NCBI RefSeq assembly: GCF_000372425.1
Contig: NZ_AQVD01000003.1
Location: 124,001 to 188,000 of the forward strand
Origin: Streptococcus ferus DSM 20646
GTDB taxonomy: Bacteria; Bacillota; Bacilli; Lactobacillales; Streptococcaceae
Reading direction: 5' to 3'
DNA length: 64,000 bases
The translations under genes and the position numbers were made by a program. Numbering within the stretch: position 1 is the stretch's first letter; every line of letters starts with the position of its first letter. The notes under the pieces were generated by a model. It had not been told where the DNA came from, did not search any database, and saw nothing but the letters and a program-made list of their open reading frames with translations. Shown here piece after piece: positions 39,970 to 51,761 of this stretch.

Positions 39970-42357
39970 ATGGAAAATCATGTAAAGAAAAAAATGTACA
40001 AAAAAGGAAAGTTTTGGGTTGTTGCGACAGTGACAACTCTAGCACTTGGGAGTGCTCTTTCAGTACAGGCAGATGATTCATCTGCAGCAGCAGACGCCGA
40101 CACCAGTCAGGCCGTAAGTAATACCGTAACGAGTATCACGGAAACGTCTCAGTCAGATGATGCAGCGCCGACAACGGCTCAGGAAGTGACTGTTTCGGAC
40201 ACTGCCGTTAATACTGAAAATTCAGCTCAGATATCAGCCGTCAGCAATGCTGAAACGCCAGCTGACACAGCTGCTTCCTTTGTAACTGATGAGGAAGCAA
40301 ATGCGGCTTCTGACCAAGCTGTGGCTGAGCGCTTAAAGGCCACAGCATCTGACCAAGCAGCCGGAGCAGTTGTTCAGCTAGATCAACCAGCTCCAGAAAC
40401 AAATTCAGCCAGAACTGCTGATACGACGGAGTCCATTGACAAATATGGCTTAACAGACCAGGCACGTCAAATTGCGACTCAGGCCGGTCTGGATTTATCC
40501 ACATTAACCTACGCTCAGGTGCAGGCACTGAATAAGGTTAAGCTGACTTCAGAAGCCCAGACAGGCTATCAAATGACCTACAAGGATTTTGAAGAAATTG
40601 CGGACACCTTGATTGCCCAAGATGGACGTTATGCGATTCCTTACTTTAATGCACAAGCTATTAAAAACATGAAGGCGGCCACCACTCGAGATGCCCAAAC
40701 AGGAGAGATTGCTGATTTGGATGTTTGGGATTCATGGCCAGTCCAAGATGTGAAAACAGGTTAGGTGGTCAACTGGAATGGTTACCAATTAGTGGTTGCT
40801 ATGATGGGGATCCCAAATACAAATGATAACCATATTTATCTGCTTTATAATAAATATGGGGATAATAACTTTGATCATTGGAAGAATGCCGGTCCAATCT
40901 TTGGCTTCAATGCTGACGGGGTCACACAACAATGGTCGGGTTCTGCAACGCTCAATGATGATGGCTCCATTCAGCTGTATTACACTAAGGTAGATACCAG
41001 TGACAATAACAGCAATAATCAGCGCCTTGCAACGGCTACACTTTACCTCGGTTATGATGCTGAAAATGTCAAAATCCTTTCTGTTGAAAACGACAAATTG
41101 CTGACACCAGGCGGAGGGGATGGTTACTACTACCAAAGTTACAGCCAGTGGCGGTCAACCTTTACAGGTGCAGACAATATTGCCATGCGCGACCCGCATG
41201 TTATCGAAGATGACAATGGCGACCGTTATCTTGTCTTTGAGGCAAGCACAGGGCTTCAGAATTATCAGGGAGAAGACCAGATCTATCATTTCTCCAACTA
41301 TGGTGGAGATACTGCTTATAAGGTTAAAAGTCTCTTTAGATTCCTTGAAAATGACGATATGTATAGTCGTGCCAGCTGGTCTAATGCGGCTATTGGTATT
41401 CTCAAACTGAAAGGAGATCACAAAACTCCGGAAGTAGACCAATTCTATACACCATTACTCAGCTCACCGATGGTTTCTGATGAAATTGAGCGTCCAAATG
41501 TGGTTAAACTGGGAGATAAGTACTATCTTTTTGCGGCTTCACGTCTTAACCATGGCAGCAACACGGATGCTTGGAATAAAACCAATCAGATCGTTGGAGA
41601 CAATGTCATCATGTTGGGTTATGTCTCCGACAGCTTGACTGGTGGCTATCTGCCACTTAATGGCAATGGAGCTGTACTGACTGCTTCTGTCCCGGCAGAT
41701 TGGCGGACGGCGACCTACTCGTACTATGCTGTACCTGTTGAGGGGTCTTCGGATACTCTGCTGATCACAGCCTACATGACCAATCGTAACGAGGTCGCAG
41801 GTAAGGGCAATAATTCGACTTGGGCTCCAAGTTTCCTTATCCAAGTTTTTCCAGATGGTACCACTAAAGTTCTGGCAGAAATGACTCAGCAGGGGGATTG
41901 GATTTGGGATGAAACAAGCCGTACAACAGCTACAATGGGAACGCTTGATACCGCCTACCTTCCAGGGGAAAATGATGGCTATATTGATTGGAATACGATA
42001 GGAGGCTATGGCCTGAAACCACATGCTCCAAGTCAATACCAACCAAAAGCGCCAAGTCCATCAGAAGAGACAGAAACTCTAGAAGTAACCTTTAATATCT
42101 CTATTGATGGCAAGCTGACCATTAAACACAGCAGAGGCGAGGAGACATCTCCTTCTGAAAGGACTGTTTCTGGAACTATCCGTCAGTCAAATCAATCGGA
42201 TCAGAAGACTAAGGCAAGGACCGAAAAGACTGATACTGCCTCTAAAAAGGAGAAAGCAAGCAAGAAGAAAGCCTCAACTCATGTGGCATCTGCCTTAAAG
42301 GCTTTGTTTGCAGGTATCTTGTCTTTCCTAGCTTCGCTCTTTACCTTTAAATCATAA
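39970..42357 (+). pseudogene. ftf: Fructosyltransferase (levansucrase/inulosucrase, GH68) interrupted by an in-frame TAG
   Basis: Intact Ftf is a secreted enzyme that makes fructan from sucrose. Two adjacent reading frames lie in the same phase, separated only by TAG at 40762-40764. The first part (264 residues) has the signal peptide (~12-36), a variable Ala/Thr/Ser/Asp-rich region and the nucleophile Asp254 in VWDSWPVQD. The second part (from GTG 40765, 530 residues) has [10 protein letters not shown] and the acid/base region DEIERPNV. Its C-terminus is Lys/Ser/Thr-rich and ends in a hydrophobic stretch without LPXTG. Joined, they make 795 residues, the usual streptococcal length. The stop comes 11 codons after the nucleophile, so neither piece can be active alone. 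Both halves otherwise look undamaged, pointing to a recent mutation or a sequencing error. Confidence 0.9.
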
Positions 42358-42362
42358 AAAAA

Positions 42363-42393
42363 TAATCCTCTTCTCATACTGAGAAGGGGATTT
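42363..42393. terminator. Bidirectional terminator between ftf and dus
   Basis: AATCCTCTTCTCA pairs with TGAGAAGGGGATT (one G-T pair) over 13 bases with a short loop. T runs occur on both strands, serving the convergent ftf and dus genes. Confidence 0.85.
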
Positions 42394-42396
42394 TGA

Positions 42397-43374
42397 TTAA
42401 TAAGCCTGTGCGAAAATGGCTTGCACTTCAGCAATGGTTTCCGCTCGTGAGACAGCTCCGCGGATTTTAGCAGCGCCGGCCGTTCCACGAAGGTAGTGAG
42501 GGGCCAGACCGCGGAATTCACGGACAGCGATAGTCTCTCCCTTGAGATTGACCAGTCGCGACAGGTGGTCGTAAGCAATGTCTAGTTTCTTGTTGAATGG
42601 CAGGTCTGGCAGGATTTGACCGGTTTCAAAATAGTGGTTAATCTGCGTGAAGATATAGGGGTTGTTCATGGCTGCACGCCCCACCATAACGGCATCTGCT
42701 CCAATGTCGTCAATCATGGTTTTAGCATCTTGGACACTGCGGACATCACCATTTCCGATAAATGGAATTTTGGTGATTGCTTTGGCAACCTTGGCCAAGG
42801 TCTCGTGGTCACAGCTTCCGGTATACATTTGTTCACGGGTCCGTCCGTGCATGGCTAATGCTGAGACACCCGCTGCTTCGGCGGCAAGAGCATTTTCGAC
42901 AGCCAGAGCAGGGTCTGCCCAGCCTGTCCGCATTTTAACGGTTAGGGGAATGTCTAGAACTGAAGTGACGGTTTTGACAATCTGATAAATTTTTTCAGGG
43001 TCTTTCAGCCATTTAGCTCCAGCTTCATTTTTGACAACCTTATTAACCGGACAGCCCATGTTGATATCCACGATATCAGCTTTGGTATTTTTTTGGATAA
43101 ATTCGGCTGCGCGGGCCAAGCCGTCTGCATCTCCTCCAAAAAGTTGGATAGACATAGGGTGTTCTGTCTCATCAATATGAAGCATATGGAGAGTTTTTTC
43201 GTTATTATAGAGGAGGCCTTTTTCAGAGATCATTTCCATAACGACTAGGCCTGCTCCAAATTCCTTAGCAATGGTTCGAAAGGCAGAATTCGTTACCCCA
43301 GCCATCGGGGCTAAAACAGTTCGATGTGGAATATCCACATTGCCAATCTTAAAGGAAGAATTAAGTTTAACCAT
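42397..43374 (-). CDS. dus: tRNA-dihydrouridine synthase
   Basis: Dus enzymes reduce uridines in tRNA D-loops using FMN and NADPH. The 325-residue protein has a TIM barrel with [13 protein letters not shown] and [19 protein letters not shown] carries the catalytic cysteine, and [19 protein letters not shown] and IGNGDV are family motifs. A C-terminal helical tRNA-binding domain follows. It is DusB-like in pattern. The ATG at 43374 overlaps the hslO stop region by 8 bases; a TTG start at 43380 is possible. The hslO-dus pair is therefore translationally coupled. Confidence 0.95.
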   Translation of the reverse strand: MVKLNSSFKIGNVDIPHRTVLAPMAGVTNSAFRTIAKEFGAGLVVMEMISEKGLLYNNEKTLHMLHIDETEHPMSIQLFGGDADGLARAAEFIQKNTKADIVDINMGCPVNKVVKNEAGAKWLKDPEKIYQIVKTVTSVLDIPLTVKMRTGWADPALAVENALAAEAAGVSALAMHGRTREQMYTGSCDHETLAKVAKAITKIPFIGNGDVRSVQDAKTMIDDIGADAVMVGRAAMNNPYIFTQINHYFETGQILPDLPFNKKLDIAYDHLSRLVNLKGETIAVREFRGLAPHYLRGTAGAAKIRGAVSRAETIAEVQAIFAQAY

Positions 43375-44236
43375 GTTCAATGAGTCCCTCTAAATCGTTT
43401 TCTGTAAATAGATAATGTTTGCCACAGAACTGGCAGGTGATTTCAGCTTGCTGATCTTCTCTTTTTAGGGCTGTCAATTCTGCTTGCCCCAAGGTAAGGA
43501 GAGCTGCCTCAAAGCGCTCACGAGAACAGTCGCAGCTAAAGCTCAGTTTTTCTTCTGACAGCCGTTTATAAGGTTCGTCTCCGTAGATAGCCGTCAGGAG
43601 AGCGTCCATAGGATCTTGGGAGGTTAGCAGCTGGGAGATGGGTGGCATTTCTTGGATGCGTTTTTCAAAGCGGGCAATCTCTTCTTCTTTGGCTCCTGGA
43701 AGGACCTGAAGCATAAAGCCTCCAGCGACTTTGACCTTATCTTCTTCGTCTAAAAGGACATTGAGGCCGACAGCAGAAGGAGTTTGCTCACTTTCGGTCA
43801 AATAATAAGCCAAATCTTCTCCGATTTCGCCAGAAATTAAGGGGGTGGTTGATGTGTAAGGATTTCCCGTACCATAATCGGTAATAACGACAAACTGTCC
43901 CGCTCCCATAAAAGGTCCTACGAGGACTTCGCCGGTTGCTGTTTTTTTGATGTCAACGCCAGTGTTTTGGATGTAGCCTTTGACGTGCCCTTTGGTATCT
44001 GCGACGGAAATGATATGACCAAAAGAGCTGTTGCCAATGACCTTGAGCGTTATTTTACTGTCGCCCTTTTGATTGGCTGCTAAGATATAGTTGGCAATTA
44101 AAGCTCGCCCCAAAGCAACTGTTGATGATGATAGGGTCTGATGCTTTTCTTGAGCTGTTTTGACGGTCTCTGTCCCGTCAAGGACGAAAGCCCGAAAAGA
44201 GCCAGATTCAGCGATTGATTTGATTAGTTTATCCAT
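43367..44236 (-). CDS. hslO: Redox-regulated chaperone Hsp33
   Basis: Hsp33 is a cytoplasmic holdase activated when oxidants release its zinc. The 289-residue protein starts [27 protein letters not shown] and the [17 protein letters not shown] region follow. The C-terminal zinc switch is C-x-C (SCDCSRER) plus C-x-x-C (CQFCGKHY), all four cysteines present. A longer frame to 44329 is non-conserved. The family start at 44236 is chosen despite a modest ribosome site. Its 3' end overlaps dus. Confidence 0.96.
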   Translation of the reverse strand: MDKLIKSIAESGSFRAFVLDGTETVKTAQEKHQTLSSSTVALGRALIANYILAANQKGDSKITLKVIGNSSFGHIISVADTKGHVKGYIQNTGVDIKKTATGEVLVGPFMGAGQFVVITDYGTGNPYTSTTPLISGEIGEDLAYYLTESEQTPSAVGLNVLLDEEDKVKVAGGFMLQVLPGAKEEEIARFEKRIQEMPPISQLLTSQDPMDALLTAIYGDEPYKRLSEEKLSFSCDCSRERFEAALLTLGQAELTALKREDQQAEITCQFCGKHYLFTENDLEGLIEHG

Positions 44237-44421
44237 AGGGAATATTATAACATAAGTCGTCCGTTTCACAGCTTCTTTTATTCGCCTTCTAGGAATTAGC
44301 AATCGCAAATTATTACATAATAAGAACAAATATTTCTAAAATGTTACAAAATATGTTGATTTTGTAATCTTTTTGTATTAAAATAGAGGTGAAAAGAAAA
44401 GTGAACAAGGAGGAAGTGACC

Positions 44422-45300
44422 ATGCGTTTGCAAAAGAGGTGGCTATTGCCAGTAGCTCTAATCCTATTAGTGATGACTTCGGCGGGTCAGTCGGTGTTAG
44501 CAGAAGGAAGCTCTGAGCTGGCGGAGTCAGTAACAGAGGTGACAACAGAAATGTCAAGTGCACCAGTGGCTAATAACAGTGATACAACTGCAATCAGCGA
44601 TTCTATTGACACAGGAGATGCCAGTCAGGCCGTTTCTGGTGCTGATGGCAATCAGACAAGGGCAACTGATTCGGCAGCAGAGGGAACAGCTACAACCGAG
44701 TCTGATACTAATCCAGTCAATTCCAAGCAATCCGTACAGACCCTGAAAGCTCCTGTCCCAATGCCGCAAGTTTTAGTGGGGACTTGGGTCGCCTACAACC
44801 CAAGAACTAACTGGCGGACGACATTCACTATCAACGCAGATGGCAGTGGCGTTCGAAAGATAGAGGGTGGAGGAGTTGTCACCACAGATCCTTTTAAAAT
44901 TGATCAGGTTCAAGAAGTAGCCCCCGGCCTTTATCGCTATGTTGGCGGGGAAAATATCATGGTGACGAATAGCGGTGGCTTAGGTGGTTTCCTTGTCAAA
45001 TATGACCATGGCTTCGCTATCATAGACGGTCATTTTGTGCCAGTTGTCTGGCAGACTCACTCGCAAGGAGCATTTGACTACAGCCAGCCTATGTATGGGT
45101 CTTATTTCACGCGTTTAACTGATAATCAGCAGACTTCTGAGCAGGTTCAGCCTGCTGTCTCAGAAAAAAGCAGCCGCCCGACATCTGCTCCTATATTACC
45201 AAAGACAGGTGAACAGAGCTCCAGTCTTTTGATGGTGAGCGGTCTTGCCTTAGTGGCAGCAGCTTATCGTCTTCGTAAAAAAGGCATATTTCGTCTTTAA
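44422..45300 (+). CDS. LPXTG-anchored surface protein of unknown function
   Basis: The 292-residue protein has a signal peptide (basic MRLQKRW, hydrophobic core ~8-27, cleavage after VLA). A Ser/Thr/Asp-rich disordered region runs to ~115. A compact beta-rich domain (~120-235) starts VLVGTWVAYNPRTNW and contains several aromatic strands and glycine turns. The sorting signal LPKTG sits near 258, with a hydrophobic helix and basic tail. I do not recognise the central domain; the GTW start recalls small lipocalin-like or extracellular stress domains, but that is a guess. AAGGAGG lies 7 bases before the chosen ATG. An upstream in-frame ATG at 44389 would spoil the signal peptide. Expression seems to be monocistronic. 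Confidence 0.85.
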   Translation: MRLQKRWLLPVALILLVMTSAGQSVLAEGSSELAESVTEVTTEMSSAPVANNSDTTAISDSIDTGDASQAVSGADGNQTRATDSAAEGTATTESDTNPVNSKQSVQTLKAPVPMPQVLVGTWVAYNPRTNWRTTFTINADGSGVRKIEGGGVVTTDPFKIDQVQEVAPGLYRYVGGENIMVTNSGGLGGFLVKYDHGFAIIDGHFVPVVWQTHSQGAFDYSQPMYGSYFTRLTDNQQTSEQVQPAVSEKSSRPTSAPILPKTGEQSSSLLMVSGLALVAAAYRLRKKGIFRL

Positions 45301-45336
45301 ACCAAAAAGAACAGGTCTTAAACCTGTTCTTTTGGT
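45301..45336. terminator. Bidirectional terminator between LPXTG gene and gshAB
   Basis: ACCAAAAAGAACAGGT and ACCTGTTCTTTTGGT form an almost perfect stem of about 15 bp around CTTAA, touching both stop codons. Confidence 0.88.
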
Positions 45337-47594
45337 TAGGAGAGAATTTCAGGGAAAAGTTTGGCTAGTATTTTACCTGTAATGATTTGTCCGGGACCCT
45401 CATGGCAGTAGGTATGCATATACATGGATGGGTTGAAGTTTAGTTCAATACAGGTACAGTTTGGCTCTGTCCGGCTGGCTTTCTTGCTTCTATCTGGAAT
45501 AATCAAATCAACACCGCAAGCCCAAGCTCCCATGGCTTTCACCATGTCTGCGGCCAGTTCTTTGTAGGAAGTGTCCATGTCATTGGTAATGTCAATGGAA
45601 TCGCCCCCTGTTGAAATGTTGGAATTACGCCTTAGATCAACCTGGACACCCTCTGCTAACCGATCATCGGGTGTATAACCTTGTTGTTCGAGCATGAGTA
45701 ATTCAATGGCACCCAGCTGGATTTTTTCAAGAGGTGAGCGGTGATCTTGGCCGCGGAGAGGATTTTGATTTTTTTGCTCGACGAGCTGTCGGATACTTGA
45801 GCGACCATCTCCAACGACATTGGCAGCTACTCGAAGGAGGACAGCCTCGCACTTGCCGTCAAGGACAAAGAAACGGTATTCGGTTCCAGCGATATAGTCT
45901 TCAACCAAAAGACTGGTGTCTTCAGCAAAAGCGATATCCAGCGCCTTTTCATAAGCAGGCAGGCTGGCAGCCTCTTCAAAAATGGAAATGCCCAATCCAA
46001 AGTTGGTCGATTTTGGTTTGACCACAATGGCCTTGTTTTTAATCAAAGGATAGTAGGCGAGAGCCTCTTGTTTATCCGAAAATTCCGCCCCTGCAGGAAC
46101 TGGAAAATGTTGCTCGGCAAGGATCTTTTTGGTTACAACCTTGTTGGCCATGGCTAGTGGGATAACATAGTTGTCCTTAGCAGTCATGTTGCCATTTTTG
46201 ACATATTCAATATGGTCTTGATGCCAAAGTTTAAGGAATTGGTCGCTCTCGTCTAAGATGTCAAAGTGGATTCCTTTTTGGATGGCATCAAAGAGCAGCA
46301 TCTGAGTGGACAACTCCATTGACTCATACCCCTTAAGGGCGTAAGGTGCTGTCCAGGCCTGGTCTTGATTCTGCTGGCCTTTAAGGCGTCCAAAATCTTC
46401 AAGAGAATGATTTTGGATGTGAGGGTACAACCGGCCGGCCACGGTTAATCTGGGGTCAGCGACTTGCTGCTCTATTTGTTGGAGCAGGTCTTGGTAATAG
46501 TGAGGTAGGCTGAAGTGCTGGATGACAGCGGCCATAGCCGTTAGAATGTCTTTCAGAGGTGCTTTGTCGGGTAAGGCTTCTAGCGGATGGCTGAGGGCAA
46601 TCTGATGGTTAAGGTCTTTAGCTGTCTCAAGCTCTTTCGTCACCTGCTGCGGGCTGTCTAGCCACAAGAGAGCTAGAATAAACAGATGGATGGTATCTAG
46701 GGTTTCCTGAGAGATGCCTAGATGGTGGAAAGGGTCAAGGTCAAAGGAGCGGCACTCCAGATAGGTCACGCCCTGAGTCAGATAGTCTCGGTTGTGCTTG
46801 CTGCCGCGCAGGCGAACGGGAGAGTAAAACTCCTTTTCAGCAATCAAACGGCCATCATTGACGCAATCTTCAATGCTTTGGACATAGGCTTCCAAAGACT
46901 CATAGGAAACCTGAACATCAGAGTCGTTGACATAACCCAAATCACTATTACGAATAGAGCGAACGCAGTCGGTCAGGTCCTCTTTTAGAAAGCCCTGCTG
47001 GGCAATGGGCGCCGCGCCATAGAGATAGGTCAAAAGCCAATGGTATCTGATAAAATTTTGCGCTAGTTTAAGGTAAAGATCGTTTTTAAAGTGGACCTCT
47101 GATGCGTAACCGCTGACCCTAAAGAGATCGGCGATGAAATCCTTGCCCAGTTCAATATTATAATGCACCCCAGACATGGACTGGAGTTTTTTGCCATATT
47201 TTTCCGCCAAATAGTGTCGGTAGGACACTTCAAAGGGATCGTCTAGATCAGCAATGCGGATGTCTTCTTCTTCCAATTTTGGCGGCATGGATAAGGGCCA
47301 GAGGTATTCTTCCCGGTCCATGCTTCGCTGAGCGACATCTGTAATAGCGGTCAAAAACCGCAGAGCTTCCTTAGAGGATTGAGCCACAGGGGTAATCAGT
47401 TCCAACTGGGGCTCACTGTAATCGGTTTGGATATAAGGGTGATAAGACCTGGCACCTAGGCTGACAGGATGAGGGGTTTGAGCGACTGTCTGGCTTTGCT
47501 TGCTGATGCGCAGGCTCTCCCTTTCTAGACCGAAAGAAGCCTGTAAAATGGGACTGGTTGGTTCTAATTGCTGAAGCAGTTGATTGATAGTCAT
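45336..47594 (-). CDS. gshAB: Bifunctional glutamate-cysteine ligase/glutathione synthetase
   Basis: GshAB (GshF) makes glutathione from glutamate, cysteine and glycine in one cytoplasmic protein, typical of streptococci, Listeria and enterococci. The 752-residue protein has an N-terminal gamma-glutamylcysteine ligase domain (1-~460; ASFGLERESLRI, MSGVHYNIEL, YLECRSFDLDPF). A C-terminal ATP-grasp domain follows (~480-750; KPKSTNFGLGISIF, VEDYIAGTEYRFFVLDG, CIELNFNPSMYMH). The ATG at 47594 has AGGTAGG 9 bases upstream. It shares the upstream intergenic region with divergent purA. Confidence 0.96.
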   Translation of the reverse strand: MTINQLLQQLEPTSPILQASFGLERESLRISKQSQTVAQTPHPVSLGARSYHPYIQTDYSEPQLELITPVAQSSKEALRFLTAITDVAQRSMDREEYLWPLSMPPKLEEEDIRIADLDDPFEVSYRHYLAEKYGKKLQSMSGVHYNIELGKDFIADLFRVSGYASEVHFKNDLYLKLAQNFIRYHWLLTYLYGAAPIAQQGFLKEDLTDCVRSIRNSDLGYVNDSDVQVSYESLEAYVQSIEDCVNDGRLIAEKEFYSPVRLRGSKHNRDYLTQGVTYLECRSFDLDPFHHLGISQETLDTIHLFILALLWLDSPQQVTKELETAKDLNHQIALSHPLEALPDKAPLKDILTAMAAVIQHFSLPHYYQDLLQQIEQQVADPRLTVAGRLYPHIQNHSLEDFGRLKGQQNQDQAWTAPYALKGYESMELSTQMLLFDAIQKGIHFDILDESDQFLKLWHQDHIEYVKNGNMTAKDNYVIPLAMANKVVTKKILAEQHFPVPAGAEFSDKQEALAYYPLIKNKAIVVKPKSTNFGLGISIFEEAASLPAYEKALDIAFAEDTSLLVEDYIAGTEYRFFVLDGKCEAVLLRVAANVVGDGRSSIRQLVEQKNQNPLRGQDHRSPLEKIQLGAIELLMLEQQGYTPDDRLAEGVQVDLRRNSNISTGGDSIDITNDMDTSYKELAADMVKAMGAWACGVDLIIPDRSKKASRTEPNCTCIELNFNPSMYMHTYCHEGPGQIITGKILAKLFPEILS

Positions 47595-47733
47595 GTGGGC
47601 ACCTACCTTATATTCATAGACTTAGTCTATTATAAAAAAATGGAGAAAACAACTTTTTTGTAACAATCTGGCAGAAATGTCAGGGTTTTAAGGTTGAAAA
47701 GCCTTTAGGAGCGTTTTCTTCCCTGTCCTTATC

Positions 47734-47762
47734 TTGAAAAAAGGCCTGAAATTTCATATAAT
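47734..47762 (+). promoter_or_regulatory. purA promoter
   Basis: TTGAAA (47734-47739) and TATAAT (47757-47762) have a 17-bp spacer. The ~85-nt leader contains a short hairpin, GCAGG(tgagact)CCTGC. No purine riboswitch-like core is apparent. Confidence 0.85.
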
Positions 47763-47771
47763 GGGTTGTAA

Positions 47772-49145
<1,374 letters not shown>

Positions 49146-49153
49146 AACATTTT

Positions 49154-49186
49154 AAAACAGACCGTCAGCTGACGGTCTGTTTTTTG
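49154..49186 (+). terminator. Terminator of purA (also faces mprF)
   Basis: AAAACAGACCGTCAG and CTGACGGTCTGTTTT form a perfect 30-base inverted repeat followed by T residues. Confidence 0.92.
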
Positions 49187-49214
49187 TGATAAGAGAAATT
49201 GACTGCAGCCTCTT

Positions 49215-51761
49215 CTAAGAGGATCTTCTTTTTTTGTTAAACAGTTTGGTATCCAGTAAGAAAATGCCCAAGATGGCGTAGAGCAGCCAAGAGGATTTGG
49301 CAACAGAGACATAGCGTTCCTCCCAAATCGGGTTGAATTTCTTTTTGTACTGGTGCAGTCCTTCAAAGGAATAAAAATGGGTTCCGAAATTGTAGAGCAG
49401 ATAGGCCAGCCGTTCGTGGAGGAAACTTTCCTTGACTTGCCCAACCCCCCACAAGGGTGCCATTCCAAGGTCAAAGTAGGCCAGTCCTTCTTCCTTAAAA
49501 TGGATAAAAAGAGATAAGAAGAGGTAGTCCATGACCCCATTTGGAATTTTTTTGGCATCGTAGCGCATCAAGTCGATGGAGACGATACCGTTCTGGTGAT
49601 TGGGCATAATATTGGCAAAGGCAACAATTTCCTGTTCCTTATTTTTAACCAGCGCCAGCGGTGCCTCTTGGAAATAGTCTCTATCAAAGAAACCGAGTGA
49701 GAATCTTTTTTCCTGTCTTTTTTCCAGCCATTTGTTTGAAATAGTCTCTAGTTCATCTAATAAGACTTTCGAGTGAGGCTGAGGACTTATTTCAAAGGTG
49801 AATCCTTCTTTTTGAACACGGTTGAGAGCGTTTCGGAAAGGCTTGTATTTATTACCTTTAAGATGGAAGCTATCTAAATCAACTAGGGCATTTTCCCCCA
49901 CTTTCATGAATTCAAAGCCATATTCATGCAAAAAGAGGGTCATATCTTTGCCGATACTGTAAAAGACGAGGTCATAATTGAGGCGATCAGCAGCTTCAAT
50001 GAAGGCTCTTGTAGCATTTTTAAAGGTTTCCGGATTTCCAGCCGGCTCTCCCATGACAACAGCCTTGTTATTGATAGTTGAAAATTGGAAGGCTGCCTTG
50101 TCAAGTCCCTCCTCCTGATACCAGAAGAGACGCTTGTTTTTTATAAAGGCGAGTCCGCTGTCGGCGCTGCCGCCATATTCGCTCAATAAACGCTGGTAGC
50201 GATCGTGCTCAAAAGTCTCACCCAATAAAGTTTTACCACCGTAGAGATACCTAACCAGACAGGCATAGGCTAGGGTGACCAAGCTGGTCGCCAGCAGGAT
50301 ATGTTTCCACGTCAAAAAGTAACGAGAGAAGCCAAGGTGCTGATTCATTTCATAGGCTCGGTATGGGAAAATCAGACTGGCAAGGGTGAATAAGATAAAG
50401 AGCATGGAGGAAATCAAGATGATATCTTTGGTGCGTCCTTCCCAGGAATAGATAAATTGGGCTTTATAGAGGTGTGTTCGGATAAGGACAGTCCCCAATC
50501 CAAGTAAGACAATAGCGAGTGACCATTGCCAACTGATAGATCCAGTATTAATGTACACAAGGGTTGCTGCCAGACCCAAAAACATAAGAGAATAAGCCCT
50601 CTTAACCCCATTAGCAATGGCTCTGGCCAGCAGGATAAAGCAAACCCCGATTAAAAGCCCTGGGAATTGCCAGATAAGCTGTTTTTGTAAGGGACCAAAA
50701 CCGTCTAGCCAGCTGAGATGAGAGATCTTTTCAAAAAAGAGGGTTGAAAAGACAAGTGAGATTCCCAGCCACCTAACAGCGTGTATCATGACACTGTGTA
50801 GACTGCTTGAGAGGAGCTCCCTAGGAGCCCCTTGATACCTTTGATTAATCTGATGTCCAAGATGGCGGACAAAGAAATAAATACCGGCAAAGAATGGCAG
50901 AATATAATAAGCCAGACGATAGAGTAAGAGCCAGGCAACGACTGTTTCTTTGGGCAAGCCTTCGGCAGCAAAGCCGGTAAACAAGACCAGTTCAAAACTT
51001 CCCAACCCGCCAGGGATTAGTGACACAATCCCTGCAGCACAGGCGATACTAAAGAGGGGTAGCGTTTTATAGAAGGGCAAATCAATTCCCATCAGATAGC
51101 CAATGATGATAAAAGCAAGCGCCGCACAAGTCCATTCAAAGAGGGAGACAAGACCAAGCTGCAGCCGGATTTTTGCGGGCATATTGCCAAAGTAGTGATT
51201 GTTTTTTCTGCCGGAAAACCAATAAATCAGAGGGAAATAAAGGGTTGATGCCAAAAGGATGATATCGTAAAAACGGACACTCCTTGTGACGGGAAAGATC
51301 GAAACCAATCCTAGGGAAACAAGGCTGATAAAGGACAGCCCTGAAATAAGATAGGGCAGAAAACGGGTAACTTCCTGCAATTCCCTTTCTTCCTCGCCTT
51401 TTTTGCCGTAAAAGGCAAGTCGCAGGCCAATGTCAATAATTCCCCCAAAACCAGTCAGATTATTAAAGGTATTGATACACCAGCTGGTCTGCAGAATATA
51501 GGATTTGCTGTGGTTGGTTTTTAGAATCCTGTTGACAATGAAATCATATCCTGTGGTTGGAAAGACGGCCAGCGTGCCGACTAAAAAAATCAGAAAGATA
51601 TTAAGCCAAGAAATACCTTGCAGCACCTGCCCCAACTCTTTGACCGATATGGTTTGTTTCAGGTGCATTAACTCAACAATGATTAAGACCACGATTGAGG
51701 TGAAAAAAATGACCTTAATGATAGGCATAAAAGCCTTCAGTTTCTCAATAATCGTTTTCAA
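49215..51761 (-). CDS. mprF: Phosphatidylglycerol lysyltransferase/flippase
   Basis: MprF attaches an amino acid (usually lysine) from aminoacyl-tRNA to phosphatidylglycerol and flips the product outward, lowering surface charge and raising resistance to cationic peptides. The 848-residue protein has an N-terminal flippase part with many hydrophobic helices (~10-500; NNLTGFGGIIDIGLRLAFYG, SLIPGGLGSFEL, LLYRLAYYILPF). A cytosolic GNAT-like synthase domain follows (~520-840; MGEPAGNPE, FANIMPN, IDLMRYD). The start codon is TTG with AGGAGG 5 bases upstream. Which lipid it makes cannot be told. It is divergent from the ascorbate operon. Confidence 0.93.
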   Translation of the reverse strand: MKTIIEKLKAFMPIIKVIFFTSIVVLIIVELMHLKQTISVKELGQVLQGISWLNIFLIFLVGTLAVFPTTGYDFIVNRILKTNHSKSYILQTSWCINTFNNLTGFGGIIDIGLRLAFYGKKGEEERELQEVTRFLPYLISGLSFISLVSLGLVSIFPVTRSVRFYDIILLASTLYFPLIYWFSGRKNNHYFGNMPAKIRLQLGLVSLFEWTCAALAFIIIGYLMGIDLPFYKTLPLFSIACAAGIVSLIPGGLGSFELVLFTGFAAEGLPKETVVAWLLLYRLAYYILPFFAGIYFFVRHLGHQINQRYQGAPRELLSSSLHSVMIHAVRWLGISLVFSTLFFEKISHLSWLDGFGPLQKQLIWQFPGLLIGVCFILLARAIANGVKRAYSLMFLGLAATLVYINTGSISWQWSLAIVLLGLGTVLIRTHLYKAQFIYSWEGRTKDIILISSMLFILFTLASLIFPYRAYEMNQHLGFSRYFLTWKHILLATSLVTLAYACLVRYLYGGKTLLGETFEHDRYQRLLSEYGGSADSGLAFIKNKRLFWYQEEGLDKAAFQFSTINNKAVVMGEPAGNPETFKNATRAFIEAADRLNYDLVFYSIGKDMTLFLHEYGFEFMKVGENALVDLDSFHLKGNKYKPFRNALNRVQKEGFTFEISPQPHSKVLLDELETISNKWLEKRQEKRFSLGFFDRDYFQEAPLALVKNKEQEIVAFANIMPNHQNGIVSIDLMRYDAKKIPNGVMDYLFLSLFIHFKEEGLAYFDLGMAPLWGVGQVKESFLHERLAYLLYNFGTHFYSFEGLHQYKKKFNPIWEERYVSVAKSSWLLYAILGIFLLDTKLFNKKRRSS

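Noticed and set aside
40762-40764. Programmed decoding of the ftf TAG as an amino acid (pyrrolysine or selenocysteine)
   Set aside because: Selenocysteine uses TGA, and pyrrolysine machinery is not known in streptococci. No recoding structure is evident after the stop, so mutation or sequencing error is simpler.
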